Program-made: the position numbers and the translations under genes
Notes under the pieces: model-generated
What the model saw: only the letters and a program-made list of their open reading frames with translations
Databases searched by the model: none
What the model was told of the DNA's origin: nothing
Part shown: piece by piece, positions 23,296 through 29,131 of the stretch
Layout: every line of letters starts with the position of its first letter
Numbering within the stretch: the stretch's first letter is position 1
Assembly: GCA_002320245.1 (NCBI GenBank)
Contig: DCKD01000014.1
Coordinates: 1-29,131 of the forward strand
Length of the DNA stretch: 29,131 nucleotides
Direction of reading: 5' to 3'
Source of the DNA: Lachnospiraceae bacterium UBA1683
Lineage (GTDB): Bacteria; Bacillota; Clostridia; Lachnospirales; Lachnospiraceae

Positions 23296-24432
23296 TTAAC
23301 GGAACAGATCTTCCTGCCTCTCCAGCATCTTCCAGTATAATTTCAAATTCTTATCTGAATGCTCCAATTCTCTTGAGTAGCGGTACACAATCTCCACAAC
23401 ATCTTCCATGTCGAGCTGTTTCTCATTGCGCAGCCAGGCTGCTGCCATCAAATGCCAGATAACATTTACTGCTGCCACCGCCATCTGTACATTGACAAAG
23501 ATACGTTCATCATACACTGCACCGCAGAAATATGTAAAAATAAAATAGACCATAAGCTGTTCACACTGTACCCGCCAGTCTTCCTTATACTCTGTGTCCA
23601 TCCATTCTTTGAACTCTGTCATGATATTTTTGTATCTTTCCACCCCGCCTCCAAACAAGCGCACTTCAGACTCCTGCAGCAGCATATCCCATTCTTTTTT
23701 CAAAAGTTCAAGCCTGTATAAATCCTCAAACATGGTCCGCGCAAAATTGTACTGTCGTTCCACATCATTCAGGAAACGTTCGCTTTTGCGTCCTGCCTCG
23801 GAGAAATGTGTCTGTTTTCGATACCGTACTGTGATGTCCCCACATGCAAACAGCCGGTCTGCGTCCACTCGATTCTGCATATCATATGCCAGTCCGAGAC
23901 AGAGCACAACCCGATTGACAATTGGCAGGTTCCGGTTCTGCAAAAAGTCAATCATTACCCCTCTCGCGTCTAATAACTGCGAATACAAAAACGGGGAGAA
24001 TTTTTTGAATTCTTCCTCCTCCCCTTTCTCCTTGGAAATGAATGTCACTTTCTTTTTTCTGGAAAGAATAAGTTTCGCCACCTCCGGGCAGGATATCGAA
24101 AGTGAGAGTTCCCTGACATTTTCAAATACTTCGATGTGCCTCGGATACATCCTGCATGTCCTGCACAGACTTTTCGCGCCAAGATTCTGATACATGGCAC
24201 AGAGATTATCTTCCGTCAGAAATGCACATCGCTTTTCTTCATCCTGACGAAATGTTTTCCGCAGCCAGCGTATGGAAGAGCGAAGTGTTTTCCTGTAATT
24301 CCCTTTTTCCTTCCAGTATCTGCGTCTCGATTCCGAATCAATCACAATCTGCCAGCCTGCGCAGCATGTGTCCCCGCACTTATCTGCCGTACACTTAAAT
24401 TCTCTATAATAATCCGGTATTACATATAACAT
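23296..24432 (-). CDS. FliB-like lysine-N-methylase family protein
   Basis: The 378-residue protein starts MLYVIPDYYREFKC and carries CTADKCGDTCCAGW near the N-terminus and CRTCRMYPRHI near residue 90, the Cys pattern shared by Salmonella FliB, which methylates flagellin lysines, and related YkgJ-type zinc/iron-cluster proteins. The C-terminal two thirds are helical with no clear motif. ATG 24432 is chosen because AAGGAGG lies five bases upstream; a start at 24456 would put the SD inside the gene. There are no flagellar genes in the window, so the substrate may be another protein. Homologues annotated this way are common in non-motile Clostridia. Confidence 0.8.
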   Translation of the reverse strand: MLYVIPDYYREFKCTADKCGDTCCAGWQIVIDSESRRRYWKEKGNYRKTLRSSIRWLRKTFRQDEEKRCAFLTEDNLCAMYQNLGAKSLCRTCRMYPRHIEVFENVRELSLSISCPEVAKLILSRKKKVTFISKEKGEEEEFKKFSPFLYSQLLDARGVMIDFLQNRNLPIVNRVVLCLGLAYDMQNRVDADRLFACGDITVRYRKQTHFSEAGRKSERFLNDVERQYNFARTMFEDLYRLELLKKEWDMLLQESEVRLFGGGVERYKNIMTEFKEWMDTEYKEDWRVQCEQLMVYFIFTYFCGAVYDERIFVNVQMAVAAVNVIWHLMAAAWLRNEKQLDMEDVVEIVYRYSRELEHSDKNLKLYWKMLERQEDLFR

Positions 24433-24486
24433 GGAATCCTCCTTGTCTGATAACAAAAATATTTTTTCATGTTACTATATCTTACT

Positions 24487-24535
24487 ATATCCTCGGCAGG
24501 CAAAGGGCTGCACGTCCTTTGTCCACTGAGGATAT
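24487..24535. repeat. Long imperfect hairpin between fliB-like gene and MATE gene
   Basis: ATATCCTC (24487-24494) and GAGGATAT (24528-24535) enclose GGCAAAGG and CCTTTGTCC, which pair with one bulged base around a GCTGCACGT loop. It sits in the divergent promoter region, so it may be a regulatory stem or a small repeat. No riboswitch class that I recognise. Confidence 0.45.
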
Positions 24536-24629
24536 CATATCACAATTCCATAATTTTCTAACACCCTTTTTTAATTTGTGTTAGAATATGTAATTAGACA
24601 AACGTATATGATAAAGAGAGGTTTTTATT

Positions 24630-25970
24630 TTGCATCGTAATATGACACAACAGGAAAAATATCAAATGATGACGGAAGCGCCCATACCGGGACTGATTGG
24701 CAGACTTGCCGTCCCAACTATCATCAGCATGCTGATTACTTCAATTTATAATATGGCAGACACTTTCTTTGTCGGAAAAATCGGAACCAGTGCGACTGCA
24801 GCCGTCGGAGTCTCATTTCCTATAATGGCGATTATTCAGGCTCTTGGATTTTTCTTCGGCCACGGTTCCGGCAATTCCCTTTCAAGACATCTTGGTGCGA
24901 GGGACACGAAGGCGGCTGATGAGCTGGCGGCCACTGGGTTTTTCGGTGCCCTGGTACTCGGCGTTGTGGTGATGATTTCAGGACTGGTTTTCCTTACACC
25001 ATTGTCACACATCCTCGGTTCTACAGACACTATACTTCCTTACACAAAAGATTATCTTGGAATCATCCTCATTGGGGCGCCGTATATGACGGCACAGTTT
25101 GTGCTGAATAATCAGATTCGTTTTCAGGGAAACGCATTCTATGCCATGATTGGGATCGCAACCGGAGCGGTTTTAAATATCGTGCTGGACCCGATTCTCA
25201 TTTTCGGACTGGATATGGGAATCTCCGGAGCTGCGCTGGCTACCATTATCAGCCAGTTTGTCAGTTTCATCATGCTCCTTGCCGGAGTCCGGATATCAAA
25301 CTGTATTCCGATTCGTATAAAAAATGTACGCATCCGCCGTCTCCCGGAGATTGCCGGAGGCGGGCTGCCATCCCTGTTCCGCCAAGGACTCGCAAGTGTC
25401 GCGACGATGACACTGAATATTGCGGCAACCCCTTATGGAGACGCTGCAATCGCAGCGATGTCTGTTGTCAGCCGAATTATGATGTTCGCCAGTTCTGCAC
25501 TGATTGGATTCGGACAGGGATTCCAACCGGTCTGTGGATTCAATTATGGCGCAAAGAAAACAGACCGGGTGAAAAAAGCATTCTGGTTCTGTGTGAAAGT
25601 GTCTACTGCCGCGCTGTTCTTTATCGCACTGCTCGGTATTCTGCTTTCCGGAAACCTGATTGGCATCTTCCGCAATGATCCGGATGTCATCCGAATCGGT
25701 ACGACCGCACTGCGGTTACAGTGCCTGACATTGGTTCTGAACGGTTGGATTGTCATGAATAATATGATGATGCAGACTATCGGCGAAACATTTTATGCGT
25801 CTGTTCTCGCCGCTGCAAGACAGGGACTGTTCTTTATCCCCGCATTGATTATCCTGCCGCATTTTCTCGGTCTGGGCGGAATCCAGTCCGCCCAGGCAGC
25901 GGCAGATATTCTGACTTTTGTAGTTACAACGTGGATAAACCGGATTGTGATGAGGAAAGTGCTAAGCTAG
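24630..25970 (+). CDS. MATE-family efflux transporter
   Basis: The 446-residue inner-membrane protein is a 12-helix MATE antiporter that exports drugs or metabolites using a Na+ or H+ gradient. Hydrophobic segments are regularly spaced; PTIISMLITSIYNMADTFFVG in helix 1 and the later SSALIGFGQGFQPVCGFNYGA are typical of the DinF/NorM-like Firmicute group. It starts with TTG 24630, eight bases after AGAGAGG; the ATG at 24642 is too far from the SD. It diverges from the fliB-like gene. Substrate cannot be predicted. Confidence 0.93.
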   Translation: MHRNMTQQEKYQMMTEAPIPGLIGRLAVPTIISMLITSIYNMADTFFVGKIGTSATAAVGVSFPIMAIIQALGFFFGHGSGNSLSRHLGARDTKAADELAATGFFGALVLGVVVMISGLVFLTPLSHILGSTDTILPYTKDYLGIILIGAPYMTAQFVLNNQIRFQGNAFYAMIGIATGAVLNIVLDPILIFGLDMGISGAALATIISQFVSFIMLLAGVRISNCIPIRIKNVRIRRLPEIAGGGLPSLFRQGLASVATMTLNIAATPYGDAAIAAMSVVSRIMMFASSALIGFGQGFQPVCGFNYGAKKTDRVKKAFWFCVKVSTAALFFIALLGILLSGNLIGIFRNDPDVIRIGTTALRLQCLTLVLNGWIVMNNMMMQTIGETFYASVLAAARQGLFFIPALIILPHFLGLGGIQSAQAAADILTFVVTTWINRIVMRKVLS

Positions 25971-26120
25971 TAGGGCGAATAATAAGTTTCTACCATAACG
26001 TAGAATGATTGCTTTGAGTACAAGTCATCTGAATGAGGCGTAGCGGTGGCTACGGCGATTGAATACAACGAAGTAGTCAAATAATCAGGCAAAAGCACGC
26101 TTTGAACAGTTACCGAATTT
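25971..26120. repeat. Intergenic repeat remnant between MATE gene and nth
   Basis: The gap holds the hairpin CGTAGC-GGTG-GCTACG (26039-26054 region) and, at its right, TTTGAACAGTTAC (26101-26113), which resembles the terminal repeat of the 6950-7125 element. The partner end is not seen, so this may be a half-element. No T run and no gene. Confidence 0.4.
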
Positions 26121-26753
26121 TTATAAAACTTTTTTGCAAATATCGGCGAGACAGCATTTCTCACAATATGGCTTTGTCCGTGCCGTGCAGACTTCCCGCC
26201 CATGATAAACCAAACGGTGGCAAAAATCACTGCCTTCCTCCGGCGGTATTATTTTCCAAAGTGCCATCTCTACTTTCTTCGGCTCTTTGATGCCATCTAC
26301 CAGACCAATCCGGTTCGTCAGGCGGATACAGTGCGTATCCGTCACAATCGCCGGTTTTCCAAATACATCGCCCATAATCAGATTCGCACTTTTTCTCCCG
26401 ACGCCCGGAAGTTTCAACAGTGCATCAAAATCATCCGGGACTTTTCCGCCATATTCTTCTTTTAGTATCTTCATACATGCGCTGATATCCCTGGCTTTGC
26501 TTTTTCCAAGCCCACATGGACGTACAATCGCCTCGATATCATCTACATCTGCCTCCGCCAGCGCCTCTACGGACGGATATTTCTCATACAAGCCTTCAAC
26601 AACCACATTTACCCTTGCATCCGTGCACTGTGCCGCAAGCCGGACACTGACAAGCAATTTCCACGCATCGTCATAATCCAGTGTGCAGCCGGCGTCCGGA
26701 TATTCCTTTTTCAGCCGTTCAATCACTTCTGCCGCTAACTGTTTCTTTCTCAT
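26121..26753 (-). CDS. nth: Endonuclease III (DNA glycosylase/AP lyase)
   Basis: Nth removes oxidised pyrimidines and cuts the abasic site in base-excision repair. The 210-residue protein has the helix-hairpin-helix LPGVGRKSANLIMG with the catalytic Lys, then TDTHCIRLTNRIGL with the catalytic Asp, and a C-terminal [4Fe-4S] ligand set C-x7-C-x2-C-x5-C, one residue longer in the first loop than the classic C-x6-C. ATG 26753 is preferred over 26777 because AGAGG lies eight bases before it. It stands alone in this strand orientation. Confidence 0.95.
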   Translation of the reverse strand: MRKKQLAAEVIERLKKEYPDAGCTLDYDDAWKLLVSVRLAAQCTDARVNVVVEGLYEKYPSVEALAEADVDDIEAIVRPCGLGKSKARDISACMKILKEEYGGKVPDDFDALLKLPGVGRKSANLIMGDVFGKPAIVTDTHCIRLTNRIGLVDGIKEPKKVEMALWKIIPPEEGSDFCHRLVYHGREVCTARTKPYCEKCCLADICKKVL

Positions 26754-26893
26754 TCTGTCATCCTCTTCCACTTTCATACTATTTTTCCAATCCGCTTGTT
26801 TCGGAAAGTCTCACATATGATTGTCTTCAAACAATCTCTTTCCCGCCTCATCCGGCTCTCCGTTCCGCATCAGGGAAACCACCATTATGTGCT

Positions 26894-27313
26894 TTATTCG
26901 GTTCCTTTTCCCTGATTTTCTGTCTTCCTACGCAGAATCACCATCAATCCAACTGACACACACACGATGGTACAGCTAATTGCCTCATGTTTCCGGCGCT
27001 CCTGTTCCTGTCTCTGCTGTTTTAGCTGTGCAAGCTTTTCTCTTGCCTTTTGTGCTTTTTCCTCTGCCTTTTTCTGTTCCTCTATCTGCCTTTCCTTTTC
27101 CAATTCCCTCTGTTCCCGGATTTGCGCAAATTCTTCCGACTGTAGCTTTTCTTCCATCAGATCCCGAATCAGCTCCTGTCCGTTCTGATTCGGATGCAGT
27201 CCGTCCGACTGCGTCAATTGCCCGATTCCCGAATCCATCAGTTCTACAACCTGATAATTATATTCCTCTGCATAAGACTGAATGATATCATTCATTTTAG
27301 AAATCAGGCTGTT
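26894..27313 (-). pseudogene. C-terminal part of an SGNH/GDSL hydrolase with coiled coil and membrane tail
   Basis: The ATG at 27295 gives 133 residues; the frame is open a few codons further to 27313. The start matches the end of an SGNH-hydrolase domain: AEEYNYQVVELMDSG then SDGLHPNQNGQELI, the block with the catalytic Asp-x-x-His. A long Lys/Glu/Gln coiled coil follows (about residues 45-100), then one hydrophobic segment and an RRKTENQ basic end, so the protein was tail-anchored. The GDS nucleophile block is missing. The sequence upstream holds a MITE-like hairpin, so an insertion or deletion probably removed the 5' half. Confidence 0.65.
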
Positions 27314-27318
27314 TAATA

Positions 27319-27379
27319 GATAGTTCTGTCATCTGCAAATCAAAATCCGCAGGATTTTGAGATGGCTCTGAACAGTTAC
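27319..27379. repeat. Short MITE-like hairpin element
   Basis: TCAAAATCC-GCA-GGATTTTGA (27340-27360) is a perfect 9-bp hairpin inside CATC/GATG, and the right end CTCTGAACAGTTAC (27366-27379) closely matches the terminal repeat of the 176-bp element. The left end (ATAGTTCTG) is only a partial match. It sits just upstream of the truncated SGNH fragment. Confidence 0.5.
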
Positions 27380-27461
27380 ACTTATTTTCTTCTATTGATA
27401 CCCTCAGTATACAGTATTCGTCCCGTTTGCCCGTCCTTTTGTCCCGGTGCACGTATCGGCC

Positions 27462-28121
27462 CTATGGCATCCGAAGGCACACTGCCGCCCGATATACTTC
27501 GCGCTCCGGCTCTGCCGCTCTCTCAAAAATCATCTCCCGGAACTGATACTCCGCCGTGTCAATCTGCTGCCGGACACGCACTTCATTTTCAAACAAAAAA
27601 CAAAACGAATTTAACGGAACTTTCATTCCCTTCCCGGTCACTTTCAGAAAACTTTCCTTCAGTGTCCAAAGCCGGAAAAACTCCTGACGCTGCTGTTCTT
27701 CGTCCGTCTGGTGCAAAAGATGCCCGTACTCGGACGGACAGAAAAAGCGTTTCGCCAGTTTCAGATTCTGTCGGTCAACCAGTTCAATATCGCACCCGAC
27801 CTCCTTTTCGGCAAACACTGCAAGCACCAGATGATTTGAATGCGACAGGTTAAACCGGATATCCGGATAATCTGCAAGATAGGGCTTGCCGTTTTCCCCT
27901 TGCAGAATCTTCACACTCTTTTCCCGGAGTCCAAATTCACTCAGTCCCCTGTCCAGAAGAATCCCTGCGCCAAGCGACAATCGCTTTGCGCCCGCTCTCC
28001 TGCATCGGTCAATCTTCCGGCGGCGCTCCGCAGACATTTCCCGATAATATCCTTCGAATTTTCCCGAATCTTCTAGCTCCGTAACATCCATTTTATAAAT
28101 CTTCACGTTGTTCATCCCCAT
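27462..28121 (-). CDS. 4'-phosphopantetheinyl transferase, Sfp type
   Basis: The 219-residue enzyme transfers phosphopantetheine from CoA to a carrier-protein serine. It has the P1-P3 motifs in order: KPYLADYPDIRFNLSHSNH, VGCDIELV (Mg-binding Asp and Glu), and FRLWTLKESFLKVTGKGM (WxxKEA-like, with Ser in place of Ala). Length and motifs match the Sfp/PPTase family used for secondary-metabolite or general carrier proteins. It starts six bases after crcB with weak SD support; the second ATG at 28115 is also possible. No NRPS or PKS gene lies in the window. Confidence 0.92.
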   Translation of the reverse strand: MGMNNVKIYKMDVTELEDSGKFEGYYREMSAERRRKIDRCRRAGAKRLSLGAGILLDRGLSEFGLREKSVKILQGENGKPYLADYPDIRFNLSHSNHLVLAVFAEKEVGCDIELVDRQNLKLAKRFFCPSEYGHLLHQTDEEQQRQEFFRLWTLKESFLKVTGKGMKVPLNSFCFLFENEVRVRQQIDTAEYQFREMIFERAAEPEREVYRAAVCLRMP

Positions 28122-28127
28122 CTTGCC

Positions 28128-28493
28128 TTAATTGCTGCTTACTCTCGCCAGCCACAACCCGCACCAGATTCCCATGAGGCACAGCCCCACGCTCAATACG
28201 GCGTACAGTCCCGCCTGTAATCCATTTCCATTCTGTGACAATGTAAATGTCTCCAGCGAAAATGCGGAAAATGTTGTAAAGCCCCCGCAGACGCCAGTTT
28301 TCAAAAACAGCACCAGATTGGGGGATAGCTGCTTTCCGACTGCGATTCCTGCAACGTACCCAATCAACACTGCACCACATACATTCGTAATCAATGTCAA
28401 TATAGGAAATGTCCCTTTATACGGAATCAGGCTGATTGCATACCGCAGTACCGCCCCAAGTGCACCTCCCAATCCGACAAATAAAAATCCCAT
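28128..28493 (-). CDS. crcB: Fluoride channel CrcB/Fluc
   Basis: The 121-residue membrane protein is a Fluc fluoride channel, which works as an antiparallel dimer to expel F-. Four hydrophobic segments are visible, with GGALGAVLRYAIS in the first, TLITNVCGAVLIG containing the conserved Asn, and GVCGGFTTFSAFSLE, the Phe-box. Only one copy is present, so it is presumably a homodimer. SD AGAGAGGAAAC precedes ATG 28493. I looked for a fluoride riboswitch upstream and do not see its conserved core. Confidence 0.95.
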   Translation of the reverse strand: MGFLFVGLGGALGAVLRYAISLIPYKGTFPILTLITNVCGAVLIGYVAGIAVGKQLSPNLVLFLKTGVCGGFTTFSAFSLETFTLSQNGNGLQAGLYAVLSVGLCLMGIWCGLWLARVSSN

Positions 28494-28559
28494 GTTCCGT
28501 TTCCTCTCTTGTTTCTATTATTTCCAGAGCCCATCTCTTATGTATCTCTGTTTTCTGTC

Positions 28560-28725
28560 CTATATCCAAAGTGTTTCCCTTGCTCGTTTCAGCCTCCCGT
28601 AAAACTCTCGATAAAACGCAGCGCTCTCATACGGTGTCTGAAAAAATGTTCTCATTCCGCACCATATCATTTGCCGAATATAGCTTTCCGTCTGAAATAT
28701 CTTTCAAATCCACATTTCGTTTCAT
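28560..28725 (-). pseudogene. Internally deleted YkgJ-like cysteine-cluster gene
   Basis: ATG 28725 begins a 32-codon frame, MKRNVDLKDISDGKLYSANDM, which matches the usual N-terminus of YkgJ-family small cysteine-cluster proteins of Clostridia as I remember it, then ends at 28627. In another frame 28654-28560 reads FFQTPYESAAFYREFYGRLK and ends, resembling the family's C-terminal helix. The Cys-rich middle, where CxxCxxCC should be, is gone. I infer a large internal deletion with loss of frame. Confidence 0.5.
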
Positions 28726-28751
28726 CTCATTCTATTCCTGTTCTGCCTAGT

Positions 28752-28979
28752 TTACTCTTTCATCTCCCGGAGTGACGCAAACAATTCCAGATCTGACTGC
28801 TGCACTTTGATATTGCTCGTCATGCGCTTGCCCTCCGGTGTCTGAACCGTAATCTCAAGGATGGTTCCCTCTTTGATGCCTTCCTGGTCGACCGCTTTCA
28901 TAAACGGCATCACCTTTGGGTGCGCTGCATTAAACTGACGCCATGCGGACTGCATTTTCATAATATCTCCAAAGTTCAT
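28752..28979 (-). CDS. Conserved-looking 75-residue protein of unknown function
   Basis: I do not recognise the family. The sequence begins MNFGDIMKMQSAWRQFNAAHP, an amphipathic helix, followed by a beta-rich centre (GTILEITVQTPEGKRM) and a C-terminal helix (SDLELFASLREMKE). There is no signal peptide or membrane segment. GGAAAC precedes the ATG at 28979, and a good promoter lies about 45 bases upstream, so it is probably expressed. The ykgJ-like pseudogene is its downstream neighbour on the same strand. Confidence 0.8.
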   Translation of the reverse strand: MNFGDIMKMQSAWRQFNAAHPKVMPFMKAVDQEGIKEGTILEITVQTPEGKRMTSNIKVQQSDLELFASLREMKE

Positions 28980-29023
28980 ATTTGTTGTTTCCTTTCATTT
29001 TTGTATATCCCATTATTAGCAAT

Positions 29024-29052
29024 ATTGTAGACTTCCTGTGTAAAATCGTCAA
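29024..29052 (-). promoter_or_regulatory. Promoter of the 75-residue protein gene
   Basis: TTGACG (29052-29047), a 17-base spacer and TACAAT (29029-29024) on the minus strand, about 45 bases before the start codon. Confidence 0.65.
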
Positions 29053-29061
29053 TATACAACG

Positions 29062-29107
29062 AAAAGATTTCTCACCGCGCACGACAAAAGATTTCTCACT
29101 GCGCACG
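29062..29107. repeat. 24-bp tandem repeat
   Basis: AAAAGATTTCTCACCGCGCACGAC-type unit (29062-29085; given by position) is repeated at 29086-29107 with one substitution (ACT for ACC). It is upstream of the promoter at 29024-29052. No gene is seen from 29053 to the window end. Confidence 0.6.
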
Positions 29108-29131
29108 CACGACAAACGCATGAGTAAATAA

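Noticed and set aside
26811..26885. 24-codon minus-strand ORF (MVVSLMRNGEPDEAGKRLFEDN and two more codons) between nth and the SGNH remnant
   Set aside because: The residue pattern looks gene-like, but it is very short, has no good SD and matches no family I know; it may be the tail of a lost gene.
28494..28559. Possible fluoride riboswitch upstream of crcB
   Set aside because: The conserved GGNGAUGG and CUGAUGACU-type segments are not present in either the short leader or the ykgJ-like relic.

Overview
The window looks like chromosomal DNA of a low-to-medium GC gut Firmicute, most likely a Lachnospiraceae member. The basis is gene content: a TsaB-RimI fusion, separate AICAR transformylase and PurO-type IMP cyclohydrolase, a lacto-N-biose/galacto-N-biose phosphorylase locus, a FliB-like protein without flagellar genes, strong SD sequences and sigma-A type promoters. 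The genus cannot be fixed from sequence alone.

Region 1 (30-6803) is a long minus-strand housekeeping cluster: purO, purH (transformylase only), tsaE, tsaB-rimI, a small zinc-ribbon protein, rnz, tsaD and ispD. A near-consensus promoter with an overlapping perfect palindrome lies upstream of purO. The cluster holds the tsaB, tsaD and tsaE genes for tRNA t6A synthesis. A second strong promoter at the left edge points out of the window. Region 2 (6810-8022) has a YwlG-family gene flanked by hairpin-rich repeats, including a 176-bp MITE-like element with terminal inverted repeats and a likely 7-bp target duplication.

Region 3 (8030-18172) is a host-glycan locus. It encodes a GH112 phosphorylase, a three-gene sugar ABC importer without its own ATPase plus a 55-residue membrane protein, a NahK-like N-acetylhexosamine 1-kinase, a GalU-like nucleotidyltransferase, and two AraC-type regulators, each divergent from a transport or kinase operon. 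Inferred flow: import of lacto-N-biose or galacto-N-biose, cytoplasmic phosphorolysis to Gal-1-P plus HexNAc, then HexNAc phosphorylation. GalT and GalE are not in the window. Copies of a GGGGACAGTCCCC repeat lie at both tail-to-tail junctions and form good terminators.

Region 4 (about 18.4-22.0 kb) is a graveyard of mobile and restriction DNA, AT-rich and unlike its neighbours. It holds an ATPase-like fragment, a DpnII-type restriction system scrambled into several pieces (one inverted), an internally deleted IS110 transposase joined in frame to methyltransferase and endonuclease pieces, a controller-like HTH protein, a PD-(D/E)XK endonuclease frameshifted in an A7 tract exactly at its ExK motif, a mobilisation-like fragment and the C-terminus of a tyrosine integrase. 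It abuts the 3' end of rpsI, a known integration site for conjugative elements.

Region 5 (22.1-29.1 kb) is again ordinary chromosome: rplM-rpsI with a consensus promoter and a terminator, a FliB-like gene, a MATE exporter, endonuclease III, a truncated SGNH-hydrolase remnant, an Sfp-type phosphopantetheinyl transferase, a CrcB fluoride channel, an internally deleted YkgJ-like pseudogene, and a 75-residue protein of unknown function. I found no rRNA, tRNA or CRISPR array.
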